Assembly (NCBI RefSeq): GCF_006874705.1
Contig: NZ_CP035382.1
Location: 2,108,001 to 2,172,000, forward strand
Reading direction: 5' to 3'
Length of the DNA stretch: 64,000 nt
From: Leclercia adecarboxylata
GTDB taxonomy: Bacteria > Pseudomonadota > Gammaproteobacteria > Enterobacterales > Enterobacteriaceae
In this document: piece by piece, positions 40,958 to 49,628 of the stretch
Layout: the number at the start of each line of letters is the position of its first letter
Position numbering within the stretch: position 1 is the stretch's first letter
Notes under the pieces: model-generated
Seen by the model: the letters and a program-made list of their open reading frames with translations, nothing else
Database searches by the model: none
Told to the model about the DNA's origin: nothing
Program-made: the position numbers and the translations under genes

Positions 40958-42352
40958 ATGACGCAAGTAAATCGAGAGAATATTAAAGACAGTACCCGAG
41001 CCCTGCACGCATTAGCTAAATTAATGCCAAAATTATCGTCCCACGCCACCTTAACGGATCTGCTGGAGACGATTAATCATACCTTTGGTGCCCAGCTTAG
41101 CTGGGTGATGATGCAGGATGATACGGGCCAGCCGCAGTTTGTCAGTGCCGGGGAATTAACCTGCCATCCGCTGGAAATTAATGCATTTCTTGCCAGCCTG
41201 TTATTGCAACGCCATCGCCGTCCGTGGCAGGTCATCGGCTGGAAAGAGAATATGGGTGCGTTGATATTTCCTCCAGGGCATCCGGGACATCGCCAGTTAC
41301 AGTGCGGGGTGCTGTGTCAAATGGCCCCGCATCAGCACGGTTACTTCTTCCTGGGGTTTACGCAACCGCAAAGCACTATCACCGTGCTGAAAGAGGTGGT
41401 GATTATCCTGGTAGAAAAGCTAAAGGATTTTGTCACCGGGCTTGTCGCGCGTGAACGCACGGCAAAAGAGATGCAGCGGATGATCGCCCAGTACAAAACG
41501 CTGTTTGAACGGGCGCCGGTGCTGATGAACTCTTTCGACAGGCATAGCCGCTGCGTATTGTGGAATGCCGAATGCGAAAAGGTGTTTGGCTGGTCGATGG
41601 CGGAGATTAACGCCCATGCCGAGCCGCTGGCGCTGTTTTATCCTGACCCGGAGATGCGACGCCGGGTGCACGAGTCGGTGAACAGCTCCCCGTTGAACGA
41701 TATGTATGAATGGCACCCGGTACGCCGGGACGGTACGCAGCTGACGGTCCTGTGGTCGAATATCGCCCTGCCGGACGGCTCGATCCTCAATATCGGGCTC
41801 GATATCACCGCCCGTAAAAAAGCGGAGCGGCAGCTGGAGATGAAGGCCATGACCGACGATCTGACGCGCTGTTTAAATCGCTTTGCCATCCTGCAGCGGA
41901 TTGCCGCTGCCCTGGAGGCCAGCCGGCGGCAGGAGGCCGATAGCCATTTCTCGGTCCTGATGTTTGACCTGGATTTCTTTAAACAGATTAATGACCAGTG
42001 GGGCCACCTGGTGGGGGATGCCGCGCTGGTGCACTTCTGCGACTGCCTGCGGGCGCTGATCCCGCCCGGTTCGGCGCTGGGCCGGGTCGGTGGAGAGGAG
42101 TTTTTACTGCTGCTGCCGAAGAGCCGCAGCGACGCGGCGGTGCAGCTCTCCACCCGGCTTCGCAAGGCGCTGTCCGTGACGCCGCTTAACGTTGGCAGCC
42201 GGACGCTGATCCTCTCCTTTAGCGCGGGGGTGGTGGAGGTAAGCGGTGAACAGCACGATACCTCCTCGCTACTCATTAGCGCAGATAAGGCACTTTATGA
42301 TGCCAAACGCGCGGGAAGAGGAAAAACAATCGTCGCGGTTGATTATTTATAA
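40958..42352 (+). CDS. Diguanylate cyclase with GAF-like and PAS sensor domains
   Basis: This 464-residue protein should make cyclic di-GMP. Residues about 25-165 look like a GAF-type sensor, a short helical connector follows, residues 185-285 form a PAS domain (TLFERAPVLMNSFDRHSRCVLW in parts, then a PAC-like DGSILNIGLDITARKKAE), and a GGDEF domain covers about 295-464. The active-site loop is GRVGGEEFLLLLP, intact. The inhibitory I-site RxxD, expected five residues before GGEEF, is absent, so product feedback at that site is not expected. No membrane segment is visible, so it is cytosolic. No strong ribosome site precedes the ATG. It has no E. coli counterpart here and lies upstream of the phosphodiesterase pdeC. 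Confidence 0.9.
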   Translation: MTQVNRENIKDSTRALHALAKLMPKLSSHATLTDLLETINHTFGAQLSWVMMQDDTGQPQFVSAGELTCHPLEINAFLASLLLQRHRRPWQVIGWKENMGALIFPPGHPGHRQLQCGVLCQMAPHQHGYFFLGFTQPQSTITVLKEVVIILVEKLKDFVTGLVARERTAKEMQRMIAQYKTLFERAPVLMNSFDRHSRCVLWNAECEKVFGWSMAEINAHAEPLALFYPDPEMRRRVHESVNSSPLNDMYEWHPVRRDGTQLTVLWSNIALPDGSILNIGLDITARKKAERQLEMKAMTDDLTRCLNRFAILQRIAAALEASRRQEADSHFSVLMFDLDFFKQINDQWGHLVGDAALVHFCDCLRALIPPGSALGRVGGEEFLLLLPKSRSDAAVQLSTRLRKALSVTPLNVGSRTLILSFSAGVVEVSGEQHDTSSLLISADKALYDAKRAGRGKTIVAVDYL

Positions 42353-42690
42353 ATCACTTTAATCATTATCATGGGATAAATAGCACAAAATTTCATGATG
42401 AAGTTGCGCTTTTTTGACGCTGTCGGTAGTTTGACTTAATCGACGACATTCTGTTGAGTTATCCGGGAGCCTGGCTTTCGCCACCGGTAATTATTTTACT
42501 TAATAAACAGGAAACGAATACTTTCAGTTTGGCTTACGGACAAATATTATCGGCATAACCAAATATTAGGTTATTGGTGTTAAAAGTCAGTTGCTAACTT
42601 CGCATGATTCATGCAACGTAATCACCTGTTTAGCAAAGCATCCGGCCTTCATGATTACAGGCACATAAAAAGCAGGGATATAGGGCGGAA
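42353..42690. other. Gap between the diguanylate cyclase and pdeC
   Basis: A 338-base AT-rich leader for pdeC. No terminator hairpin with a T run was seen after the cyclase gene, and no clear operator was recognised. Confidence 0.5.
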
Positions 42691-44277
42691 ATGAATCGTA
42701 GCGCACGGGACAAGGTGCTGAGGATAGTCGGGGTTATCATGGTAGTTTTGCTACCTGTGATGCTTGCGCTATGGTTTGCCCAGCAACGCGCGGTCAACGA
42801 AACAAGTAGTCAGCTTCGATCCTTTGCTCAACTCGCTTTAGACAAAACTGAACTGGTCATTCAGCAGGTGGATCTGGCCCGGCAAGCGGCTGAACAGTAT
42901 TCGGGTGATATTTGCACGCCGGCACATCGGCAAAATATGTTAAATATCGTCCGGGGCCGGCTTTACATTGCCGACCTGCTCTATGCTGAAGGGCGTGAAT
43001 TCCTCTGCTCAACGACGAGCACCCCCGATAATCCCTATATTATTTCCGCCGCCAATTACCAACGCCAGCCTGACGTCTCTATCTATTATTACCGCGACAC
43101 CCCATTTTATGCGGGATATAAGATGACTTATATGCAATTAGGTCATTATGTGGTGGTGGTTAATCCGCTAACCTATAGCGAAGTGATGTCTTCGGATCGT
43201 TCTCTGGCATGGGGTGTATTTGATACGATAACCAATGCCTTTTTCTCCGTCAGCGAACAGGCCAATCAGAATGAATTAAAAACGCTGATTAGCGATAACG
43301 ATCTGGCGTTCCAGAATGAAGGCCGCTTTTATACTATTGTTCGCTCGGACAAGCGCCCGATTGCCGCTATTGTTTCAACGACTAACCAGCGCTTTTATGA
43401 AGTGCTCTATCATCAGGCGACATTAACCCTGCCGCTGGGGATGATCAGCAGCATTATTATTTTACTGATGTGGTCGAGAACACGACGCGAATTTAACTCC
43501 CCGGGTCGCTTATTGCATCGGGCATTAAATAAAAGACAGCTTTGTCTGCACTACCAGCCGATTATCGATATTAAAACCAACCTTTGTGTCGGGGCAGAGG
43601 CACTGTTGCGATGGCCTGGGTTTAACGGTCCGGTGATGAGCCCGGTAGAGTTTATCCCGCTGGCAGAAAAAGAGGGCATGAGCGAGCGCATTACCGACTA
43701 CGTGGTGGAAGAAGTCTTCAGCGATCTGGGTCCTTTCCTGGCCTGCAACCCACATATCTATATCTCCATTAACCTGTCGGCCACGGACTTTCACTCTTCA
43801 CGCCTGATTGCGATGATCTCCGATAAAGCCCGCCACTACAACGTCCGGGCCCAGCAAATCAAAATCGAAGTGACCGAGCGCGGGTTTATCGACGTGCCGA
43901 AAACGACGCCGGTGATTCAGGCGTTTCGACAGGCAGGATATGAAGTGGCGATCGATGATTTTGGTACCGGCTATTCCAACCTGCACAACCTCTACTCGCT
44001 GAACGTGGATATCCTGAAAATCGATAAATCTTTTATTGATACGCTGACCACTAACAGCACCAGCCATCTGATCGTCGAGCACATTATCGAAATGGCCCAA
44101 AGCCTGCGCTTAAAAACCATCGCGGAAGGGGTGGAAACGGCGGAACAGGTCACGTGGTTAAACAAGCGCGGCGTGCAGTATTGTCAGGGCTGGCACTTTG
44201 CAAAGGCAATGTCGCCGCAGGATTTCATGACCTGGCAGCAACAGCCTGTCGCGGCAACACTCGCCCACAGCCATTAA
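42691..44277 (+). CDS. pdeC: PdeC, CSS-motif EAL phosphodiesterase
   Basis: PdeC (528 residues; YjcC in E. coli) hydrolyses cyclic di-GMP to pGpG. A first membrane helix (about residues 12-28) and a second (about 245-265) bracket a periplasmic CSS domain. Its two cysteines are in GDICTPAHR and EFLCSTTS, a redox switch through DsbA/DsbB in E. coli; the motif here is Cys-Ser-Thr rather than Cys-Ser-Ser. The EAL domain has EALLRWPG, INLSATDFHSSRL, EVTERG, AIDDFGTGYSNL, KIDKSFID and EGVET, so it should be active. Its stop overlaps that of soxS on the other strand. Confidence 0.95.
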   Translation: MNRSARDKVLRIVGVIMVVLLPVMLALWFAQQRAVNETSSQLRSFAQLALDKTELVIQQVDLARQAAEQYSGDICTPAHRQNMLNIVRGRLYIADLLYAEGREFLCSTTSTPDNPYIISAANYQRQPDVSIYYYRDTPFYAGYKMTYMQLGHYVVVVNPLTYSEVMSSDRSLAWGVFDTITNAFFSVSEQANQNELKTLISDNDLAFQNEGRFYTIVRSDKRPIAAIVSTTNQRFYEVLYHQATLTLPLGMISSIIILLMWSRTRREFNSPGRLLHRALNKRQLCLHYQPIIDIKTNLCVGAEALLRWPGFNGPVMSPVEFIPLAEKEGMSERITDYVVEEVFSDLGPFLACNPHIYISINLSATDFHSSRLIAMISDKARHYNVRAQQIKIEVTERGFIDVPKTTPVIQAFRQAGYEVAIDDFGTGYSNLHNLYSLNVDILKIDKSFIDTLTTNSTSHLIVEHIIEMAQSLRLKTIAEGVETAEQVTWLNKRGVQYCQGWHFAKAMSPQDFMTWQQQPVAATLAHSH

Positions 44278-44600
44278 TTCAGCTGATGACGATAGTCGCT
44301 GGGGGTACGATCAAACTCGCGGCGGAATACGCGGGAAAACGTCTGCTGGGAGACATAACCCAAATCCATGGCGATATCAAAAATAGGGCGCTGGGTGGTG
44401 CGTAACGCCTGGGCGGCCAGCAATAATCTGCGTTGACGAATGTACTCGCCGAGCGTCTGGTGCATAACGGCGCGGAACATCCTCTGTAAGTACCACTTCG
44501 AATAACCCGACTTTTTAGCCACCACATCGATACTCAAGGGTTGATCGATATGGTCATCCATCCATTCAATAAGTGTCTGAATAATTTGTTGATGCGACAT
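44274..44600 (-). CDS. soxS: SoxS, superoxide-response activator
   Basis: SoxS (108 residues) is the single-domain AraC-family activator of superoxide and drug-resistance genes. The two helix-turn-helix units include SIDVVAKKSGYSKWYLQRMF and FDIAMDLGYVSQQTFSRVFR. It is induced by oxidised SoxR from the divergent promoter. The stop shares bases with the pdeC stop (TTAA at 44274-44277). Confidence 0.98.
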   Translation of the reverse strand: MSHQQIIQTLIEWMDDHIDQPLSIDVVAKKSGYSKWYLQRMFRAVMHQTLGEYIRQRRLLLAAQALRTTQRPIFDIAMDLGYVSQQTFSRVFRREFDRTPSDYRHQLN

Positions 44601-44660
44601 AGAGCAGCCTCTTTCTGGTTACACCTGTATCGGTTAATTCGTCGTTTTGTCTGCGGGCGA

Positions 44661-44691
44661 GTATAATTCCTCAAGTTAACTTGAGGTAAAG
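44661..44691 (-). promoter_or_regulatory. soxS promoter with 19-bp spacer and SoxR operator
   Basis: On the minus strand -35 TTTACC (44686-44691) and -10 TATACT (44661-44666) are separated by 19 bases. The spacer holds the perfect SoxR palindrome CCTCAAGTTAACTTGAGG (44670-44687). The over-long spacer is the mark of MerR-family activation by DNA distortion. Confidence 0.96.
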
Positions 44692-44698
44692 AGGTTTT

Positions 44699-45157
44699 AT
44701 GGAAAAGAAATTACCGCGGATAAAACCGCTGCTCACCCCGGGCGAGGTGGCCCGGCGCAGCGGCGTGGCGGTGTCAGCGCTGCATTTCTATGAAAGCAAA
44801 GGGTTAATTAAGAGCATCCGCAACACCGGCAACCAGCGCCGTTATACCCGCGACGTGCTGCGCTACGTGGCGATCATTAAGATTGCCCAACGTATCGGCA
44901 TCCCGCTGGCCACCATTGGCGAGGCGTTCGGTATCCTGCCGGAGGGGCATACCCTGAGTGCGAAAGAGTGGAAAGCGCTCTCCTCCCAGTGGCGCGACGA
45001 ACTGGATCGGCGCATCCACACCCTGGAAGCGCTGCGCGATGAGCTTGACGGCTGCATTGGCTGCGGATGCCTGTCGCGCAGCGACTGTCCGCTGCGTAAC
45101 CCTGGCGATAAGCTGGGCGAGCAGGGCACCGGCGCGCGGCTGTTGGAAGAGGATTAG
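44699..45157 (+). CDS. soxR: SoxR, redox-sensing transcriptional activator
   Basis: SoxR (152 residues) is the MerR-family [2Fe-2S] sensor that turns on soxS when oxidised. The winged helix-turn-helix includes [22 protein letters not shown] dimerisation helix follows, and the cluster cysteines are in [12 protein letters not shown] (about residues 119-130). The ATG is 11 bases past the shared SoxR operator. The 3' end overlaps the terminator region of the antisense small RNA SraL. Confidence 0.98.
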   Translation: MEKKLPRIKPLLTPGEVARRSGVAVSALHFYESKGLIKSIRNTGNQRRYTRDVLRYVAIIKIAQRIGIPLATIGEAFGILPEGHTLSAKEWKALSSQWRDELDRRIHTLEALRDELDGCIGCGCLSRSDCPLRNPGDKLGEQGTGARLLEED

Positions 45158-45167
45158 CCCGACGCAT

Positions 45168-45311
45168 AAAAAACTAAAGCGCCACAACAGGGCGCTTTAG
45201 TTTATTCCCGGTCTTTGTCTTTCTCTCTATCCCGCTGGTTCACAGGAGGGTTTCCCCCGACATCAACACCCCTCAGTCGAGCATGCTTTGGAGGTTCCGG
45301 TTTGTGCTGAC
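45168..45311 (-). ncRNA. sraL: SraL (RyjA) small RNA
   Basis: This roughly 144-nucleotide RNA is read towards soxR. It ends in a terminator of ten pairs (CTAAAGCGCC / GGCGCTTTAG, 45174-45200) and a T run at 45168-45173. The body matches my memory of Salmonella/E. coli SraL, including GTCGGGGGAAACCCTCCTG and the GGATAGAGAGAAAGACAAAG stretch. SraL is a sigma-S-dependent, Hfq/ProQ-associated RNA that represses tig and protects rho mRNA in Salmonella. The 5' end is set from the -10 element and is approximate. Confidence 0.82.
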
Positions 45312-45314
45312 AAT

Positions 45315-45324
45315 TTAAGTCTAG
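45315..45324 (-). promoter_or_regulatory. Sigma-S-type -10 element of sraL
   Basis: CTAGACTTAA on the minus strand matches the extended sigma-S -10 consensus (CTAYACTTAA) except for one base. It places the start near 45311. Confidence 0.65.
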
Positions 45325-45432
45325 GCCGGGGGCCCGGGTTTGCCAGCGTCACTGAGCAAAAACTCGGCGAAATTTTTTCGCCAGGTTGTGCAATTTTCTA
45401 TAGTTAGTGGATAAGCCCAACTGGAGATGACC

Positions 45433-46104
45433 ATGATTAAGGTCCACCACCTCAACCAGTCCCGATCCCAGCGCGTGCTCTGGGCGCTGGAAGAGCTCTC
45501 GCTGCCCTATCAGATTGAGCGCTATCAGCGCGATAAAACCATGATGGCACCCGCCGCGTTGCGCAAAGTCCACCCGCTGGGTAAATCTCCGGTGCTGGAA
45601 GATAACGGTCTGATCCTGGCGGAGTCGGGCGCTATTCTTGAATACCTGCAGGAGACCTACGATCCCGGGTCGCAGCTTAAGCCGCAGGATCGCGAGCTGA
45701 AACTGCACTACCGATTCTGGCTGCACTACGCGGAAGGCTCCCTGATGCCGCTGCTGCTGATGAAGCTGGTCTTCTCCAGCCTCGGTAAACCGCCGATCCC
45801 GTTTGGCCTGCGCTCGCTGGGCAAAGTGCTGGGGCAGGGAGTACAGAAAGCGTATCTCAACCGCCAGCTGGAAACCCACGCCCGTTTTCTGGAATCCTGG
45901 CTTAAGGATCACCGCTGGTTTGCCGGGGATCGCCTCAGCATGGCGGATGTCCAAATGAGCTTTCCGGTATTTGCCCTGCTGGAACGTGGCGGTATCACGG
46001 ATCTCCCTCACCTGCAGACGTGGAAGAAAAATGTCGAAATGCGTCCCGCCTGGCAGCGTGCGATCCAGCAGGGCGGTCCGTTCGAAATCCCTGGCGAGTC
46101 CTGA
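45433..46104 (+). CDS. Glutathione S-transferase family protein
   Basis: This 223-residue protein has an N-terminal thioredoxin-like GST domain (about residues 1-80: HHLNQSRSQRVLWALEELSL, then the cis-Pro and glutathione motif GKSPVLEDNGLILAESGAI). An all-helical C-terminal domain follows, with the conserved FAGDRLSMADVQMSFPVFAL block. Salmonella has a similar gene next to soxR, E. coli K-12 does not. The two ATGs are 45427 and 45433; GGAG at 45423-45426 leaves the proper spacing only for the second. A detoxification role is inferred; the substrate is unknown. Confidence 0.9.
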   Translation: MIKVHHLNQSRSQRVLWALEELSLPYQIERYQRDKTMMAPAALRKVHPLGKSPVLEDNGLILAESGAILEYLQETYDPGSQLKPQDRELKLHYRFWLHYAEGSLMPLLLMKLVFSSLGKPPIPFGLRSLGKVLGQGVQKAYLNRQLETHARFLESWLKDHRWFAGDRLSMADVQMSFPVFALLERGGITDLPHLQTWKKNVEMRPAWQRAIQQGGPFEIPGES

Positions 46105-46127
46105 AAATGTTATCAAATTGCGCATTC

Positions 46128-46287
46128 ACGATAACGTTTGCGCATACTCTGTCTACTTCTTCACCACTGCGTAGGGAAATTAGCGAAAAACGGCAAAGTT
46201 AAGTTGAAAACGCCCATCTTCAGGACGGATAATCGTTTGCCTTTAATTCAACACCCGTTTTGTCAGCGCGAAGCTAAACGTTTGCTT
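46128..46287. promoter_or_regulatory. PurR-like operators upstream of ghxP
   Basis: Three sites resemble the PurR operator ACGCAAACGTTTGCGT: ACGATAACGTTTGCGC (46128-46143), GGATAATCGTTTGCCT (46227-46242) and AGCTAAACGTTTGCTT (46272-46287). Each keeps the central CGTTTGC half. Purine repression would suit the guanine/hypoxanthine permease downstream. Confidence 0.5.
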
Positions 46288-46402
46288 TTTTTATGACGCC
46301 CCTTTTTGTCATAAACGCAGCACAGGGATATGACGTTTCGCTGGTCGTGGAGTGTCCATCACGCTGACCGACGACGATTATCATTTTCAGGGGATGTTTT
46401 CT

Positions 46403-47752
46403 ATGTCTACGCCATCTGCGCGTACCGGCGGTTCACTCGACGCCATGTTCAAAATTTCTGCTCGCGGCAGCACCGTGCGTCAGGAGATCGTTGCCGGTCT
46501 GACGACCTTCCTGGCCATGGTCTATTCCGTGATCGTGGTGCCGGGTATGCTGGGCAAAGCCGGTTTCCCACCGGCGGCGGTCTTTGTCGCCACCTGTCTG
46601 GTGGCCGGTGTCGGCTCCATCGTGATGGGGTTGTGGGCCAACCTGCCGCTGGCGATCGGTTGCGCTATCTCCCTGACTGCCTTTACCGCATTCAGCTTGG
46701 TGCTGGGCCAGCAGATCAGCGTCCCGGTTGCGCTGGGCGCCGTGTTCCTGATGGGTGTGCTGTTTACCATCATCTCCGCTACCGGCATCCGTAGCTGGAT
46801 CCTCCGCAACCTGCCGCAGGGCGTTGCGCACGGCACCGGGATTGGTATCGGCCTGTTCCTGCTGCTGATTGCCGCCAACGGCGTTGGCCTTGTGATCAAG
46901 AACCCGCTGGACGGTCTGCCGGTTGCGCTGGGTAATTTCGCCAGCTTCCCGGTGATCATGTCCCTGATTGGCCTGGCGGTGATCATCGGTCTGGAAAAAC
47001 TGAAAGTGCCGGGCGGCATTCTGCTGACCATCATTGGCGTCTCTGTTGTGGGCCTGATTTTCGATCCCGCGGTGCACTTCTCCGGCGTGTTCGCCATGCC
47101 ATCCCTGAGCGATGAAAACAGCAACTCCCTGATCGGCAGTCTGGATATCATGGGCGCGCTGAACCCGGTTGTGCTGCCAAGCGTGCTGGCGCTGGTGATG
47201 ACTGCGGTCTTCGACGCCACCGGCACCATCCGCGCGGTGGCGGGCCAGGCGAACCTGCTGGATAAAGACGGTCAGATTATCGATGGCGGCAAAGCGCTGA
47301 CCACCGACTCCCTGAGCAGCGTCTTCTCCGGTCTGGTGGGTGCAGCCCCGGCGGCGGTGTATATCGAATCTGCAGCGGGTACGGCGGCAGGTGGTAAAAC
47401 CGGTCTGACGGCGATTACCATCGGCGTGCTGTTCCTGCTGATCCTGTTCCTCGCTCCGCTGTCGTATCTGGTTCCGGCGTATGCGACCGCGCCTGCGCTG
47501 ATGTACGTTGGTCTGCTGATGCTGAGCAACGTGGCGAAAATTGATTTTGCCGACTTCGTTGACGCGATGGCCGGTCTGATCACCGCGGTGTTCATCGTGC
47601 TGACCTGTAACATCGTGACCGGCATCATGATCGGTTTCGCATCGCTGGTGATCGGCCGCATCGTCTCCGGCGAATGGCGTAAGCTGAACATCGGTACGGT
47701 GGTGATTGCCGTGGCGCTGGTGGCCTTCTACGCGGGCGGCTGGGCTATCTAA
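46403..47752 (+). CDS. ghxP: Guanine/hypoxanthine permease GhxP
   Basis: GhxP (449 residues, as in E. coli) is a proton-coupled importer of guanine and hypoxanthine in the AzgA-like branch of the NCS2 family. It has about 12-14 hydrophobic segments. Substrate-site regions include [30 protein letters not shown] and the later [19 protein letters not shown]. The frame extends to 46352, but AGGGGA eight bases before ATG 46403 and the [14 protein letters not shown] start decide it. PurR-like sites lie upstream. Confidence 0.96.
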   Translation: MSTPSARTGGSLDAMFKISARGSTVRQEIVAGLTTFLAMVYSVIVVPGMLGKAGFPPAAVFVATCLVAGVGSIVMGLWANLPLAIGCAISLTAFTAFSLVLGQQISVPVALGAVFLMGVLFTIISATGIRSWILRNLPQGVAHGTGIGIGLFLLLIAANGVGLVIKNPLDGLPVALGNFASFPVIMSLIGLAVIIGLEKLKVPGGILLTIIGVSVVGLIFDPAVHFSGVFAMPSLSDENSNSLIGSLDIMGALNPVVLPSVLALVMTAVFDATGTIRAVAGQANLLDKDGQIIDGGKALTTDSLSSVFSGLVGAAPAAVYIESAAGTAAGGKTGLTAITIGVLFLLILFLAPLSYLVPAYATAPALMYVGLLMLSNVAKIDFADFVDAMAGLITAVFIVLTCNIVTGIMIGFASLVIGRIVSGEWRKLNIGTVVIAVALVAFYAGGWAI

Positions 47753-47772
47753 GCCGTCAACTGCGTAAAAAG

Positions 47773-47801
47773 ACGGGTGGCTCAGGCCGCCCGTTTTTAT
47801 T
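47773..47801 (+). terminator. Terminator of ghxP
   Basis: The stem ACGGGTGG / CCGCCCGT (one G-T pair) is followed by TTTTTATTTT. Confidence 0.85.
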
Positions 47802-47903
47802 TTCGGAACACATCTTGTTGCCTTATGCGTTACTCTGGGGGAGATACACTGTGGCAAGATGCCAGTGATGTAAACGTACAGAAATCTCGCAAACAGGGAA
47901 CGC

Positions 47904-49550
47904 ATGGAAATCTTTTTCACAATACTCATCATGACCCTTTTGGTCTCCCTCTCCGGGGTAGTTACCCGCGTACTGCCCTTCCAGTTACCGCTGCCGCTGA
48001 TGCAGATCGCCATCGGTGCTCTGCTGGCGTGGCCGACGTTCGGATTGCATGTCGAGTTTGATCCCGAACTGTTTCTGGTGCTGTTTATTCCGCCCCTGCT
48101 GTTTGCCGACGGCTGGAAAACCCCAACCCGTGAGTTTCTCGAACACGGGCGCGAGATCTTAGGTCTGGCGCTGGCGCTGGTGGTGGTCACCGTGGTGGGG
48201 ATTGGTTTTCTCATCTACTGGGTGGTGCCGGGGATCCCGCTGATACCGGCCTTTGCGCTGGCGGCGGTACTGTCGCCCACCGATGCCGTGGCGCTGTCCG
48301 GGATCGTTGGCGAAGGACGCATCCCTAAAAAAATCATGGGCATCCTGCAGGGCGAGGCGCTGATGAACGACGCCTCCGGCCTGGTGGCGCTGAAGTTTGC
48401 CGTCGCCGTGGCGATGGGCACCATGGTCTTCACCATCGGCGGGGCGTCCGTTGAATTCTTTAAAGTGGCCATTGGCGGCATTCTGGCGGGGTTTGTGGTG
48501 AGCTGGCTGTACGGTCGTTCGCTGCGCTTCCTCAGCCGCTGGGGCGGCGACGAGCCCGCCACGCAGATCGTGCTGCTGTTCCTGCTGCCATTCGCCTCTT
48601 ACCTGATTGCGGAACACATCGGCGTATCGGGCATTCTGGCGGCGGTAGCGGCCGGGATGACCATCACCCGCGCCGGGGTTATGCGCCGCGCGCCGCTGGC
48701 GATGCGCCTGCGCGCCAACAGCACCTGGTCGATGCTGGAGTTTGTCTTTAACGGCATGGTGTTCCTGCTGTTGGGCCTCCAGCTGCCGGGTATCCTTGAG
48801 TCCTCGCTGGTGGCGGCCGAGGCCGATCCGAATGTCGAAACCTGGATGCTGTTTACCGACATCGTGCTGATTTACGCCGCGCTGATGCTGGTGCGTTTTG
48901 GCTGGCTGTGGACGATGAAAAACTTCAGCATGCGTTTCCTGAAAAAGAAACCGATGGAGTTTGGCTCCTGGACCACCCGTGAGCTGCTGATTTCCACCTT
49001 CGCCGGGGTGCGTGGGGCCATCACCCTTGCCGGTGTACTCTCCATTCCGCTGCTGCTGCCGACCGGCGACGTCTTCCCGGCCCGCTACGAGCTGGTGTTC
49101 CTCGCCGCAGGGGTGATTCTGTTCTCACTGTTTGTTGGCGTGGTGATGCTGCCGATCCTGCTGCAACACATGGAGGTGGGCGATCACGTTCAGCAGCATA
49201 AAGAGGCGCGTATCGCCCGGGCGGCAACGGCGGAGGTAGCCATTGTCGCCATCCAGAAGATGGAGGAACGTCTGGCCGCGGATACCGAAGAGAACATCGA
49301 TAACCAGCTGCTGAAAGAGGTGAGTTCGCGAGTAATTGGTAACCTGCGCCGCCGTGCGGATGGCCGCAACGACGTGGAAAGCTCGCTGATGGAAGAGAAC
49401 CTCGAGCGCCGCTTCCGCCTTGCCGCGCTGCGTTCTGAACGCGCGGAGCTGTATCACCTGCGCGCCACCCGGGAGATCAGCAACGAGACGCTGCAAAAGC
49501 TGCTGCACGATCTCGATTTGATGGAAGCGTTGTTGATTGAGAAGCAGTAG
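47904..49550 (+). CDS. yjcE: YjcE, CPA1-family Na+/H+ antiporter
   Basis: YjcE (548 residues) is a predicted cation/proton antiporter. About 12 transmembrane helices occupy residues 1-420, with the ion-site aspartates in SPTDAVALSGIVG and EALMNDASGLVALK. A soluble helical tail follows (about 430-548), rich in Arg and Glu. The physiological ion is unknown. It sits 151 bases after ghxP beyond a terminator, so it has its own promoter. Confidence 0.95.
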   Translation: MEIFFTILIMTLLVSLSGVVTRVLPFQLPLPLMQIAIGALLAWPTFGLHVEFDPELFLVLFIPPLLFADGWKTPTREFLEHGREILGLALALVVVTVVGIGFLIYWVVPGIPLIPAFALAAVLSPTDAVALSGIVGEGRIPKKIMGILQGEALMNDASGLVALKFAVAVAMGTMVFTIGGASVEFFKVAIGGILAGFVVSWLYGRSLRFLSRWGGDEPATQIVLLFLLPFASYLIAEHIGVSGILAAVAAGMTITRAGVMRRAPLAMRLRANSTWSMLEFVFNGMVFLLLGLQLPGILESSLVAAEADPNVETWMLFTDIVLIYAALMLVRFGWLWTMKNFSMRFLKKKPMEFGSWTTRELLISTFAGVRGAITLAGVLSIPLLLPTGDVFPARYELVFLAAGVILFSLFVGVVMLPILLQHMEVGDHVQQHKEARIARAATAEVAIVAIQKMEERLAADTEENIDNQLLKEVSSRVIGNLRRRADGRNDVESSLMEENLERRFRLAALRSERAELYHLRATREISNETLQKLLHDLDLMEALLIEKQ

Positions 49551-49559
49551 CCGTTGATT

Positions 49560-49628
49560 GCCCGGTGGCGCTACGCTTACCGGGCCTGTTAAACCCTGGG
49601 CCGGGTAAGGCGAAGCCGCCACCCGGCG
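49560..49628. repeat. REP pair after yjcE
   Basis: Two inverted REP palindromes fill the gap between the convergent yjcE and the LysR gene: GCCCGGTGGCGCTACGCTTA from 49560 and GCCGGGTAAGGCGAAGCCGC from 49600. Confidence 0.82.

Noticed and set aside
40749..40958. A 69-codon minus-strand frame in the AT-rich gap
   Set aside because: It overlaps the cyclase start, has no good ribosome site and no recognisable similarity.
46433..48214. A 593-codon open frame on the minus strand
   Set aside because: It is antisense to ghxP and the start of yjcE, has a composition rich in Arg, His and Gln typical of shadow frames, and no ribosome site or family.
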